Source of the DNA: JAYUDN01 sp043739785
Lineage (GTDB): Bacteria; Patescibacteriota; Gracilibacteria; BD1-5; UBA2023
DNA length: 64,000 nucleotides
Direction of reading: 5' to 3'
Assembly (NCBI GenBank): GCA_043739785.1
Contig: JAYUDN010000024.1
Span: 1-64,000 of the forward strand
Shown piece after piece: positions 50,511-60,622 of this stretch (the first letter of the stretch is position 1; each line of letters opens with the position of its first letter). Under the pieces are notes generated by a model, which saw only the letters and a list, made by a program, of their open reading frames with translations, was not told where the DNA came from and made no database searches. Made by a program: the position numbers and the translations under genes.

Positions 50511-50648
50511 GATTATAAATTATAACTTCTTTGAAATATACATAAATAGGTGAATATGCAAATTTAGTTATAAAAATGTTTCAAAAATATATTCCGTACT
50601 TTGTATATGCACATTTTGTTTTCTGTGCTATCTTTACTTCATAGTGAT

Positions 50649-51818
50649 CTAGAGTCCATCTCCGAGCTCGAGATATTCCACGGTTCCGAGCTGAGAACCG
50701 AGCATTCCCTTCAGATCTCCATGCATTCCGGCGGTATTTTTGATCACTTTTTCGAGGAGATCTTCTCGTTTTCTCCACCTGCTTTCGAAGGCCCTTCGCT
50801 CCTCGGCTACCTGTTCTTGCATCTGATGAAATGCGGAGAGGATATTGGTAATCTTATCGTGAAATTTCGGAGAGGTGAGATAGTTAAATACATTTTCGAG
50901 TCGTTCATCTCTTCCAACAAGCGAGTTTTGGATGCTCGCTACTTCTATGAGTTGAGAACGCAGTATCATCGCAATCTGCGGAACATAGTTCCACTCTACG
51001 ACCCAGACGCCGTTATAGAGTCCGAATTTTTCTATTCATTTCGGCATTACGGCAGATACGAGGATCGACAGGGACGCATTGACGATGAGGCGATCTTCCT
51101 TGAGCTTTTCTACCCATGAGTCACTCCATGCCTTCGTATTCTTCGACTCCCAGGCGATAATCCCGACCGACTGACCCAAATCATTGCGGACTTCCTGGAT
51201 GATATCGGCTCACTTGATTCCTTTCTCTACATCAGAAATAATATCGATCGGAAAATTTTGTGCGAGTAACTCCTTCAGTGCGTCTTCGCGAACTTCTCAT
51301 TGTATCTGCATACTTCATTGGTTCGCCTTGCGGTTCGCATCCTCCACCGCTTTCTGTGTCATTTCGAGCTGTTTTCTTAGCTCTGATTCCTTTTTGTCAA
51401 AATCAAGACGCATCTTATCCGTTTCGAATTTTGATTTCTCTTCGGCTTGTTTCTTAGATTCTTCTTCGACTCGCTTTCGTTCTTCGGATTTTGCCTTCTC
51501 GATTTCAAAGGCTTGATTCTTCTGGATTTGTTCGAATTCTTGTGACTTTTTGAAAAATTCTATTTCTTTGCGACGAGCCTCTTCATCACGCTTACGGAGA
51601 GATTCGAGTTCTATAGTTTGTTTCTTAGCCTGTTCTTCGGCATCAGCTTTTACTTTTGCAGCAAAAGTACGAGCGCGTTCATCGAAGTCTTTTTGCATTT
51701 CTACTTTGAGGCTTTTCGACATTTCTACTTTCATCTCTTCGAGCTCGTGCTTCTGGACATCGGAAAGGGAGAACTGGTGTCCGCAGTGGGGACAGGTGAT
51801 GAGGTTTTGAGGAGACAT
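50649..51818 (-). CDS. DUF2130 family protein
   Basis: 389 aa. N-terminal zinc-ribbon-like ITCPHCGHQFSLSDV, then a 130-residue Lys/Glu coiled coil, then a domain with VEKGIKADIIQEVRNDLGQSVGIIAWESKNTKAWSDSWVEKLKEDR, which is the PD-(D/E)xK-like pattern (D, ExK) of DUF2130. It ends with a second helical part. RmuC-like relatives act in DNA metabolism. Two UGA codons. A G-poor AAACTATAAAACTTATAAACT-like tract precedes the ATG. Confidence 0.85.
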
Positions 51819-51878
51819 AGTTTATAAGTTTTATAGTTTTAAAGTATTACAGTTTTACAGGATGACAATTTGAAATTA

Positions 51879-52247
51879 TTATAGTGATTTTTTATGTGAG
51901 ATGAGTCAACCAATCATTTTGATAATTTCTGTGATTTCTTCTTGCAGAGACAGTGCTACTGTTCCAGACATGTAGTGAAGCCTCTCAGCAATAATAATCT
52001 GTGTTTCTATTTCAAGTGCTGATCATTTTGCAATAGAGAGAAATCGTATATATTCTGGCTCGCTTCATCTTCCGCTTCCCTCCGCGATATTACTCGGTAT
52101 AGAGATACTTGCTCGACGCATTTGGTCTGAGAGACCATAATTCTCAGATTTTGGAAATCATTTTGTGACAGTATAGGTGTTTTCGACAAAATCAATTGAT
52201 TTCTGCCAAACTTTCAGATTTTTATGATATGAAGTATTTTCTGTCAT
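51879..52247 (-). CDS. S23-type four-helix-bundle protein
   Basis: 122 aa. YHKNLKVWQKSIDFVENTYTVTKGFPKSENYGLSDQMRRASISIPSNIAEGSGRGSEPEYIRFLSIAKGSALEIETQIIIAERL is the consensus of the 23S rRNA intervening sequence/Avd-like family, with UGA for four glycines (KGFP, GRGSE, AKGSA, IGGLI). In other bacteria the gene lies inside 23S rRNA intervening sequences or near retroelements; here it is free-standing. Confidence 0.9.
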
Positions 52248-52369
52248 GGTCAATCAAAATACTACTAAATTGTAAAACTCTAAAACTGTAATTCTCTTAT
52301 ACTCTATTACTCTTGAACTAATCACCTTTTTTCCTATTATATAGAAAATTCCTCATTTACAAGCCTCAA

Positions 52370-54595
52370 ATGTCACGTAAAAAAATCCCCATCTTCGATA
52401 TAAAACCAGGAGTGAACCCTGAGATCGATATCGAGGGATTTTTTCATATGGGTGAAGCACAGGCTATTTCACACAACCGAGATACCGTATGGCTCGATGA
52501 TATCCAGGCATGAGATTCGGCACCGACCCATAATCTCTCCCTTTCACATACTCTTCAGGTCCATCGGTTTCGCACTCTCGGAACTCTCGATCTGATGAGT
52601 GGGGAGCTTGCAGATCTCTCGTATACGCACATGACGACCGGAGAACGGAGGCGGGAACGTCTCCTCGATGTGAATCCCCCACTTGTGATTCCCTATTGAT
52701 CCCTCGATGTCAGAAAGGGAGGAGCGGGTATACTCGGGCGGAAATATGCTGACCTCTTTACTCGCCGACTTCCTTTCTGGCTTTCGCTCGAAGGGCACTA
52801 TCGTCTCTATCATCGTGAAATATTTACATGGTTTTCACGGCTTGCATATACCATAGGTTTGCTTTTTCTTCTGGCACTTCCACTTCTCTTCTTTATACGA
52901 TTCTCACTCCTCGAGAGTGCTCGACTCATGACGACACTTCCGAACATCACGAGCAATAGTGAACTCCTTGATACTACTCGCGATATCCGTGCTGGATTCG
53001 AACGCTCGAAGCTCCTGATCACTCCGTATCGGTTCCTCCTCGACAATCGACTGATTCACTTTGATGAGATACGAGCCCTCGGTGGATTTATCGATGTCGG
53101 CACCTCACTCGCTCGATGACTCCATACCCTCGCAGGTGATCTCAACCCGAGTTTTGTCTATGTACCAAAAGATACCACGGTAGAAGAGACTCCACTCACA
53201 CCCGTCTGGCGATGACAATCGAAAGATTTTTTCCCACTGGAAAGATTCGGTATCGATAAGCCGACCGAGTGGTTGTCGAAAAATGAATCTACGATTCGAG
53301 GAATGCTCGAGGATCTTGAGAATGCGAATCAAACCCTTCGAGACGTCGATTTTCTCCATAATACTCGACTCGAGAACTACCTCGTAGGAAGCGAGATAGT
53401 CACGATGGTATCGCGGATTGGGGACTTCTACCTCAAAAATGTAGGTCCGCTCCTGACGATGCTCGGAGATAACCTCCCTGAGCGATATATCATTTTCAAT
53501 CAGAATCAAGATGAACTGCGTGCGAATGGTTGATTCCCAGGAAGTGTTATCACCTTCACACTCTATAAAGGAAATATCCTCGACCTCAGAAAGGATGATG
53601 TCTACTACTATGACTGGAATCTCTTCCCATACAAGGAGGTCCCCCCTCCCGGTATCGCCCTCCTCTCGAGTAATTTCGGACTCCGAGATGTAAACTATTT
53701 CCCTATCTTTCGTGATAGTGTCGAAAAGGCCAATGAATTTATCGAAAAATCAGGAGATTCGACGATTACGACTGGGATAGCGATCCACCAGGGGATACTC
53801 TGAGATATCCTCAGAGAGGTAGGTCCGATCACACTGACGGGGATCTCGATACCAATCACCGCAGACAATTTCTCAGCCCTCATGTCGACTCTCGTCGAAG
53901 CGAAACACGCGAAGCTCATCTCTCCGAAGGATATCCTCTTTGACTTTATCGACGAACTAACTCATAGGATTATCGAAAAGAAAAAATACCTCAGCGTCGC
54001 TCTCAGTATCGAAAAATCGATGAGTGATGGTGAAATCCGTGTGGCGAGTCGAGATGACGAGATAGAGAAATGGCTCGGTACGGTCGGTTTTTCGGAGGCT
54101 TGGCTCTCGAGTAGTGGAAACTGGATCTATCCGGTCTTTACCTCACTTTCTGGGAATAAGAGCGATCGCTATATGACTCGAGAATATAGTGGAACGAGTC
54201 GGGTCCTCTCGGGGTGTACGATCGAAAATACCGTCACCCTTCGAAGCCGACATACCTTCGATGCACGGGATGCGACCGAGATCGGAAGCTACCTCGATAT
54301 GATCGGACTGACTGATCCGAAAGATCGTGAAAAACTTCTCTTTATCGAAGGAAATGGACCCAATAAGCACTATATGCGCCTCATTGTCCCATCTGATTCT
54401 GAAGTGATTTCGAAGGGTTCCGGGGTTGAATTCATCCCAGGGGTGCAATATGCTACGATCGCTTTTCCGCTCGAAACTCCCGTCGGAGGAACGAGTGAGA
54501 AGACGATCCGATATACGACGACACCTCTTGATTGTAGTGAGAAGATTCAGTGGTTTCGTCAACCATGAATACGAGAACTCGAGATTCGAGAGTAA
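52370..54595 (+). CDS. DUF4012 family membrane-anchored protein
   Basis: 741 aa. A single hydrophobic segment at about residues 160-182 (LAYTIGLLFLLALPLLFFIRFSLL) separates a cytoplasmic N-terminal part from a large outer part. The DUF4012 core reads LGDNLPERYIIFNQNQDELRANGGFPGSVITFTLYKGNILDLRKDDVYYYDW. In Patescibacteria and Actinobacteria such proteins occur with envelope polysaccharide genes. Seven UGA-Gly codons, including one of the GG in ANGGF. A G-poor tract (52262-52318) precedes the gene. Confidence 0.88.
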
Positions 54596-54694
54596 AAGTG
54601 AAAGAATACTCGAGAATCTCAAACCTCGAGAGGGTAGTTGAAAGAAAGTGAAATGACAAAGTGAAATATTCCTCAAAGTAGTATAAGACCTTGA

Positions 54695-55414
54695 TTACCA
54701 GTCTTCTTTGAGCTTTTTTCAAGAAACAGGAATGAGTGATCCCCAGAGATCCTTTAATGCCTCTTCTTCAGTCGTTTCTCAGACCAGTCTGACAAACTTT
54801 TGTTTTGCTTTCTGATACTCTTCGAGGGTATCCCGAGTTTCTGAGAGGGTTTTGGCTTCTTCTCGAGATAGACTCGGAGATGAAGTTGTTCCTGAACCGT
54901 CACTTGAAGTCGGGGTACTCGCAACTTTCTCGGCTTCAACCATCTGAGCCTCCTGATTACTTATCAGGCTTTTGAGAAGAGTGATTTTTTGTTTGACCCG
55001 CATAGTTGATTCGATTTGCTCGGAAGATTCATAGTTTGAGAGTCATTCCCGGTAGGCGAGGAGTCGTATATTGCCGCTTCCTTCATTTTCTCCCTCGAGG
55101 CTTCGGATATCTCAGAGAAGCTCATAGGTTGATTTTTTTATACGAGACTCATTCGTATGAGAGAGGATATCTCTCGCTATTACCTCAGCTCGTGCATACT
55201 CTCATTGTCGAGCGTATATGAGAGATTTATGGTACCATAATCGTTCATTTTTGAGAGGATTACCGAGATAGGATTCAGCTTGAGAGACTTTCACTATGGA
55301 GTTTTCTCTCACTCCAGAAAGGAAGAGGTACGAGCCATACAGCCCTTGCCATTCGATCAGTATGGTTCCTAGGATAAGGATCATACAGGATGAGAAAAAG
55401 TATGTCTTAGGCAT
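54695..55414 (-). CDS. Signal-anchored helical (TPR-like) protein
   Basis: 239 aa. N-terminal anchor YFFSSCMILILGTILIEWQGLYGSYLFLSG, then paired helices (AESYLGNPLKNERLWYHKSLIYARQGEYARAEVIARDIL; IKKSTYELLGDIRSLEGENEGSGNIRLLAYRGLL) like BatC/TPR proteins, a Ser/Thr linker and a C-terminal helix. Its ATG overlaps the stop of the upstream VWA gene by 8 nt. Together they look like a reduced Bat (Batl) operon. Confidence 0.65.
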
Positions 55415-56312
55415 AAGAGCGCAAAGAGTATCTTGGGATAAAATGGGAAACGAGAATGCAAAAAACTCATAAAATAAGCAAATATGGTTTACTTTTTGCT
55501 GAGTTACTGGAATTTAACCTATTTTCAGAAGCATGATTGATGTAGGTCTTGATGTCTGATTCTCACTCGATATTGGTCGTCGTCGCATGGAACAAATCTG
55601 CGAGGGTTTCGATATTACGAGTATTTCGAGTTGAACGAACGAGTTCTCCATCTTGCATTTTATAGAGCGGCTTACCGAAGACATCATTTCCTGAAGGTAT
55701 ATTTCCTCACGCCTTCGTCCCGATGCCTATGATCTCGAGTTCGGTTCCGAAGTGATCTATCATAGAAGCATCGATCTCTCCTCATCCATCCGTAATCAGG
55801 AGGAGTCGCACCCCAGATGTTATATAGAGCTTCCGGATTCGTGCAAGAGCTGATTCGATATCCGTTCCAGATGTTTGATCAACGAGTGAAATAGTATTGA
55901 TAGAGTTCTCGAGAAAGTCGGTATTATCAGTAATCGGGCTTCTGAGGATGGGGTTTTTGGCAAAGGTCATCAGTCCATATTCTCCGGGAGTATGGACGAG
56001 CTTCCTGATCAGGTTTTTACTAGCTTCGAATCGAGAAATAGTTCATCCACTTAGAGTCGCTATATCTTCGACCGCCATAGAGAGCGATGTATCGAGGAGG
56101 ATGAGTGTTTTATCACTCGATGGAAGATTCGTCAGTGAGAGAAAGAGCGAGAAGAGAAACAGTGTACATCAGACAATCCAGAGAGTGGCTCGTATTCGTA
56201 GGCCCCAGATGGAAACATGACGCGTGAGAGAAAAATCCTCACGTTGTCAGGAGGAAGGTGTGAGTTGTTTCGGAATGAGGATTTTCCTGATGGATTCTCG
56301 TAAAGAGCGCAT
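55407..56312 (-). CDS. VWA-domain membrane protein, BatA/B-like
   Basis: 301 aa. Membrane helix near residues 45-65, VWA domain with the MIDAS motif ILLDTSLSMAVE, the T of QTSGTDIESAL and LLLITDGGGEID, then a C-terminal hydrophobic helix YLLILGVFCILVSHF. Both ends anchored as in BatA/BatB. UGA supplies several glycines, for example in TDGGGE. Its usual MoxR partner is encoded at 25887-26888. Function in other bacteria is linked to envelope stress tolerance. Confidence 0.85.
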
Positions 56313-56456
56313 AGAGGGATGATATATTGAAATCAGAATTTTCCAAATATTTCGTAGTCATCCTCGTCTTGAAGTGAAAGTCTGTTATTCATCTTTATTA
56401 ATAGTCTGATAAGAGGAATCGTTTTACATTTTTCTGTTTTTTTGTATCATTCGGCA

Positions 56457-57365
56457 ATGACTGAAGCACCATTTCTCAAACAAGAAATTGATATATCTCA
56501 TCTCTCTGGCTATCATACTCGAGTCGTGGCACGGTATTTCCTCGAAGTTTCGACGAAGGAAGATCTTGCCATGCTCGGTGAGGCATACCGCTTTGCACAA
56601 ACACAAAAAATAGGATTTATCATCATCGGTGGCGGAACCAATCTCCTCTTCGCGATGGAGTATTTTGACGGAGTGGTCGTCAAAAATAACCTTACCGGAT
56701 GGCAGTATGATAGTGAAACCAAGCTCCTTCAATCCTCCTCGAACGAGAGTATCTGGGAAATTGCAGAATCCCTGGAAAAAGACTATGGACAATCCCTCTG
56801 GCATAGATTTATCGGGCTTCCGGGAAGCATCGGGGGGGCGATCTATGGAAATGCCTGATGTTTCGGGCTCGAAACTGAGTCGAACTTCCAGAGCGCGATG
56901 ATCTATGATATGGTATCATGAACGGAGAGAGTATATATGAAATCAGAAATGGGGTTTGATTATCGGACCTCGTTTCTGAAAAAATCACCTCACCTCTTCA
57001 TTATCAGTGCGACTTTTGATCTCTCTAAGAAGGTAGAAAAGTACGCCTCAGAAGTCGACAATATCTACTTCCGTGAATACAAACAACCGAAAGGGAATAC
57101 CTGTGGGAGCTTTTTCAAGAATCCTTCCCGAGATCACTCTGCTGGATCTCTGATAGAAGCGGTAGGGCTCAAGGGGTTCCGTATCGGCTGAGCTGAGTGG
57201 AGCTCACTTCATGCGAATTTCCTAATGAGTGATGGATCTGACTGTCGATGGCACGATCTCCTCGCTCTCGTGGAACTCGCTGAGAAAAAAGTCTTCGAAC
57301 AATTCTCCATACGACTGGAACGAGAAGTCAAAATCATAACTCCATCCGCATATGTTCCACTATAG
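56457..57365 (+). CDS. murB: UDP-N-acetylenolpyruvoylglucosamine reductase
   Basis: 302 aa. FAD enzyme of peptidoglycan precursor synthesis. IIIGGGTNLLF binds FAD, FIGLPGSIGGAIYGNAGCFG is the conserved GSIGGA..NAG loop with a UGA-encoded Gly, and TCGSFFKNP, GFRIGGAEWSSLHANFLMSDG carry the catalytic Ser and C-terminal motif. Three UGA codons. Short spacing: the next gene ybeY starts 14 bp before its stop. Confidence 0.95.
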
Positions 57366-57801
57366 CATCCTCAATACTCCATCCTTTCCCATCAACATCT
57401 CCCGAGTCGATGAGATCTTTGCTGATATCGATATCATGATCGACTCGCTTCAGAAGGGGATGATTAATATCGCCTTCATCTCTGATGAGGAGATGAAGGA
57501 ACTCAATCAAAAGTATCGAGGAAAGGATGTGACGACCGATGTCCTCTCCTTTCACTACTATGATGATGTCGAAATTCTCTCGGATGATGGAGTGACAGGG
57601 GAGATCCTCATGAGTGAGCCACGTATTCAGCTCCAGGCGAGTGAGCACCACCATAGTGAGACGGAAGAATTCGAAACACTCCTTATCCACGCCCTTCTTC
57701 ATATCCTCGGTTTTGATCATGAGTCGGATGATGACTATGAAATGATGTGGGAATATGAACGACCGATACGTGAGAAGTTTAAACTTTCTCTTTGAGAATA
57801 G
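57352..57801 (+). CDS. ybeY: Endoribonuclease YbeY
   Basis: 149 aa. Zinc motif HALLHILGFDHESDD (HxxxHxxGxDH) near residue 118, with DVLSFHYYDD and GEILMSEPRIQLQA before it. Acts in rRNA maturation and ribosome quality control. The C-terminus is SLGE with UGA-Gly. Overlaps murB by 14 bp, so translation is probably coupled. Confidence 0.95.
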
Positions 57802-57872
57802 AGGTCTTCAAAATCTGTGAGAATCGCTTGAAAAATATAAAAAATAGGTATTATCTAGCACGTACTCTTTTT

Positions 57873-57949
57873 GCGGATATAGCTCAATTGGCTAGAGTAC
57901 CGCCTTGCCATGGCGGCCGTTGTGGGTTCGAGTCCCATTATCCGCTCCA
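57873..57949 (+). tRNA. tRNA-Gly (GCC)
   Basis: Full cloverleaf: acceptor GCGGATA/TATCCGC, D arm GCTC...GAGT, anticodon stem CCGCC/GGCGG with loop TTGCCAT (anticodon GCC), T arm GTGGG/CCCAT-type, encoded CCA. It reads GGC and GGU, not UGA; the UCA-anticodon tRNA-Gly needed by code 25 is not in this window. Confidence 0.95.
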
Positions 57950-57962
57950 AATAGAAAAAATT

Positions 57963-57991
57963 CTCTCACGCTCGTGAGGGCTTTTATTTTT
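57963..57991 (+). terminator. Terminator after tRNA-Gly
   Basis: Eight-bp stem CTCTCACG/CGTGAGGG with a two-base loop, then CTTTTATTTTT. Confidence 0.88.
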
Positions 57992-58002
57992 CCAAAAATA
58001 TA

Positions 58003-58017
58003 AGTCCCATTATCCGC
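58003..58017 (+). repeat. Copy of the tRNA-Gly 3' end
   Basis: AGTCCCATTATCCGC repeats bases 57931-57945 of the tRNA exactly, 72 bp downstream, just after the terminator. Confidence 0.85.
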
Positions 58018-58107
58018 CCTGATATGTAAAAAATTCTTTGACGAATTCTTATGTGTTCGTGTTTGAATTATTCAATGTATTACTGAGTGTTTCCCTCTTG
58101 ATTATTT

Positions 58108-58770
58108 ATGAAAATAGATAAAATTGAGACTCACACTATTCTTATGAATGCCCCAAGTCAATCCCCTGAAGCTCATGGTTTGATGATTGTGAATCTTGGT
58201 ACTCATCCAAGACTTCTTACTGAGAGAGAGAAATCTCTGGCACTAACAGAGTTATACAGGCGATTTATTGTTTTTCTTTTTTTCAAAATAAAAGAGTGTT
58301 TAGGTTCAAATTTGATCGATCCCTCAAATATTAAAACATTGGCACTTTCATCATTAGAATGAGACGATATTGTCTTTCGATGTTGAGCCACGCTGAAAAT
58401 TACACTACCAAAAACTCTAGACATAAATGGCTTCACCCTTTCTCAATTAGATCATCTTTCCGATGAATGGGCTATAGTAGTAAATGAGATGGAAATCGAA
58501 AAAGCCGTATGGGCTTCTCATCAGGTAAATCTTTATGTCGTTCGGGATACTCAATGATTATCGGAAAATGTTCGAGAAGAGGTAAAAAGTATAATAGCTA
58601 TCGAAAAATCAAAAGATAGGTCACTCAGATGAAAGCGAGGTAGAATGTATAATAAGCTTATGGGTATAAGTAGTCCAGAAAATCAAGAAAATGAAACAAT
58701 ACCCAATGTACAATCTCAACCCGCGAAACCAAGGATTACCACCGTCACGATAAAATGAAGAATTTCATAG
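58108..58770 (+). CDS. Unknown protein
   Basis: 220 aa with UGA as Gly (five). MKIDKIETHTILMNAPSQSPEAHGLMIVNLGTHPRLLTEREKSLALTELYRRFIVFLFFKIKECLGSNLIDPSNIKT, a middle part with DEWAIVVNEMEIEKAVWASHQVNLYVVRDTQGLSENVREEV, and a basic, disordered tail from residue 175. No family recognised. Lies between the two tRNA genes. Confidence 0.6.
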
Positions 58771-58775
58771 AAAAC

Positions 58776-58802
58776 TTGCATTTTCTCTTTTCTTCATATA
58801 AT
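58776..58802 (+). promoter_or_regulatory. Promoter of tRNA-Phe
   Basis: TTGCAT, 15 bp, TATAAT, 20 bp before the tRNA. The same hexamers and spacer as the rplA promoter. Confidence 0.8.
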
Positions 58803-58821
58803 GCCCTCGCACCAATCCTAT

Positions 58822-58897
58822 GGCGGGATAGCTCAGTTGGTAGAGCAATGGATTGAAAATCCATGTGTCCCCGGTTCAAGTCCGGGTCTCGCCACCA
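58822..58897 (+). tRNA. tRNA-Phe (GAA)
   Basis: Cloverleaf with acceptor GGCGGGA/TCTCGCC, D arm GCTC...GAGC, anticodon stem TGGAT/ATCCA with loop TGAAAA (anticodon GAA), T arm CCCGG TTCAAGT CCGGG, and CCA at the end. Confidence 0.96.
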
Positions 58898-58907
58898 CTT
58901 GATTCGT

Positions 58908-58937
58908 AAAACCCTCAGTTTTTAACTGGGGGTTTTT
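58908..58937 (+). terminator. Terminator after tRNA-Phe
   Basis: AAAACCCTCAGTT/AACTGGGGGTTTTT stem with TTT loop. Confidence 0.9.
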
Positions 58938-58950
58938 AGAATCAATTTTA

Positions 58951-59066
58951 CTGATTCGGACTTGAATCCGAATTATGCCTGATATATGCCTTGAATGGCA
59001 TATATCTATAATGAGGAGAGGCGGGTCGCGGACGGGGGAGCGACCAAGTCCGGGTCTCGCCACCAC
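58951..59066 (+). repeat. Dyads and copy of the tRNA-Phe 3' end
   Basis: 59045-59066 repeats the last 22 bases of tRNA-Phe (58877-58898, CAAGTCC ... CCACCAC) exactly. Before it lie ATTCGGA/TCCGAAT, GATATATGCC/GGCATATATC and GGTCGC/GCGACC dyads. GGCGGG at 59020 could pair with the copied CTCGCC, giving a shortened tRNA-like end. Confidence 0.7.
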
Positions 59067-59076
59067 AAATATATAA

Positions 59077-59110
59077 AACTTCTTCTGGAAACAGAGGAAG
59101 TTTTTTTATT
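59077..59110 (+). terminator. Terminator
   Basis: Eleven-bp stem AACTTCTTCTG/CAGAGGAAGTT, GAAA loop, long T-run. It follows the tRNA-Phe 3' copy, so the copied end may itself be transcribed. Confidence 0.85.
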
Positions 59111-59114
59111 TTGC

Positions 59115-59142
59115 TTGTAAAGCTCTAACAGTTTCATATTAT
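59115..59142 (+). promoter_or_regulatory. Promoter of the ParB-like gene
   Basis: TTGTAA, 16 bp, TATTAT, 22 bp before the ATG at 59165. Confidence 0.5.
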
Positions 59143-59164
59143 AAACTCATATTATTTATAAAAC

Positions 59165-59539
59165 ATGCAAAAAGTTATCAAAATTATCTGGCTTGAAACA
59201 CCAGAAGAGCACGACTATCCAGCCGCAGAGAATTATCTGGAACTACTCTTTAGCGAAGATATAGCATATGGATATGTTTCGGCTTTACAAAAAGTAGCAA
59301 TCAACCATTTCAAAGCAAAAGATATCTTCCGAGCTTCTGGTCTGAGTCTGCTCGGAATTAGTAACTCTCATGTACGAAAAGACCAGAAGAAAATCGAAAA
59401 AGGACTCTCACTCTCTCCACTCCTCCTGGTTCGTGATCCGAAGTCTTCTCGAGTGATCGTTGCTGACGGATACCATCGTCTCTGTGCCCTCTATCGATTC
59501 GATGAGGATGCAGTTATTCCCTGTAAAATAGTCGGGTAG
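59165..59539 (+). CDS. ParB-like nuclease-fold protein
   Basis: 124 aa. The C-terminal half LSLSPLLLVRDPKSSRVIVADGYHRLCALYRFDEDAVIPCKIV matches the ParB/Srx fold (xPLLVxxxxxxxxVxDGxHRLxAxxxxxxxxIPxxVV). The N-terminal half is helical and acidic. No HTH, so it is not a partition ParB. Ser/Thr kinase-like or nuclease relatives exist; function unknown. No UGA codons. Confidence 0.75.
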   Translation: MQKVIKIIWLETPEEHDYPAAENYLELLFSEDIAYGYVSALQKVAINHFKAKDIFRASGLSLLGISNSHVRKDQKKIEKGLSLSPLLLVRDPKSSRVIVADGYHRLCALYRFDEDAVIPCKIVG

Positions 59540-59618
59540 GGGACTATGCTCATGAAATAGAGTTTGATGAGAAATAGCAGGTGATTTATGAATATGGTTC
59601 ACCGAATTGAAATCGAGA

Positions 59619-59647
59619 TTGATTTCCTCTCGAAGATATGGTAGACT
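59619..59647 (+). promoter_or_regulatory. Promoter of the gene at 59668
   Basis: TTGATT, 17 bp, TAGACT, 20 bp before the ATG. It argues for the ATG at 59668 and against one at 59638. Confidence 0.45.
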
Positions 59648-59667
59648 ATGCTAGTAACCTCTCTCTT

Positions 59668-59922
59668 ATGAAACGAATCTTCTATATCGCGCTCATGATA
59701 GTGTTTTCATTCCTTCTTACGTTTTTTGTGTATTACTCGGCTCTCTTTTGCCTGATATTTTATCGTATCGTTCCGATGGACTATATTATCCCCGTCACCG
59801 ATGCGGCTCGTTCTCCTCTGGCGTACATGCTTGTTGCATGAGTAGCCATTCTCTGGGGATATCATTTTGGAGTGAAGTGTTGGAAGATCATCTATGTTGA
59901 CAAGGTGTATAGATTTCGATAG
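59668..59922 (+). CDS. Small two-helix membrane protein
   Basis: 84 aa. MKRIFYIALMIVFSFLLTFFVYYSALFCLIFYR and PLAYMLVAGVAILWGYHFGVK are membrane segments, with UGA-Gly in the second, followed by a basic tail. Unknown function. Confidence 0.55.
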
Positions 59923-59967
59923 GAAAGAAAATAATTTATATGAATCGCGAATAACACGAGGATTGTA

Positions 59968-59995
59968 TTGACTTCATAGATTATATAGTTATATA
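59968..59995 (+). promoter_or_regulatory. Promoter of the gene at 60014
   Basis: TTGACT, 16 bp, TATATA, 18 bp before the ATG. Confidence 0.5.
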
Positions 59996-60013
59996 GATGG
60001 AAATAAATTTCCT

Positions 60014-60622
60014 ATGAATACTACTAATGGAACAGCTGGCAGGGTGAGATGATTGAGAAATGTTACTAAATGAGAATATCTCTATCACTTGCCAAGTGGG
60101 AAGTCAGAACCTCATGGAAGTGCGTACAAATTTAAAGTAGTAGCAGAGATCGCACGAGAGTTGGTAGTCGATATACCAGCAGTTATCAAAGGAGCCATAC
60201 TGGATCAAAATGATGAAGCAGAAATAATACTCTGAAGGAAGAGTTCAACTCGGTCTGATTTGTTCAAAAAGTCCTCTTTGGCCGCACTGAATAGAAATGT
60301 TATCATTCTTTTGATGCCTATTGTAGAAATCTATTTTGCTCTTGAGAATGACGAAAGGATAGACTGACTCGGTATTTCAAAACTCGATATATACAGAAAA
60401 CTATTTGAAATTCTATTGTGAGAAAATACCAGTTTTATAGATCTCAAATGAATAACATTGCTCATTGTAGATCAAATCCACGATATCCAAGGCTGGACTC
60501 AGCGTCTCATTGCCGAATCACTCTGAGGATCGTATCTTCCTATTCAATCGCTAGCAAGGAGTATCCAGCAAGTCGCAATACATAGACAATCTATAATCGA
60601 TAGCTGACCCTCTGGCCAATAG
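60014..60622 (+). CDS. Unknown protein, UGA-rich
   Basis: 202 aa. Eight of about 17 glycines are UGA. MNTTNGTAGRVRGLRNVTKGEYLYHLPSGKSEPHGSAYKFKVVAEIARELVVDIPAVIKGAIL, later a hydrophobic stretch NVIILLMPIVEIYFAL and IDLKGITLLIVDQIHDIQGWTQRLIAESL. No family recognised. Its last 32 bases overlap the end of rimO on the other strand. Confidence 0.65.

Noticed and set aside
58833..59066. 77-codon minus-strand ORF
   Set aside because: It covers tRNA-Phe and its copied 3' end in antisense, with a sequence repeated because the DNA is repeated.
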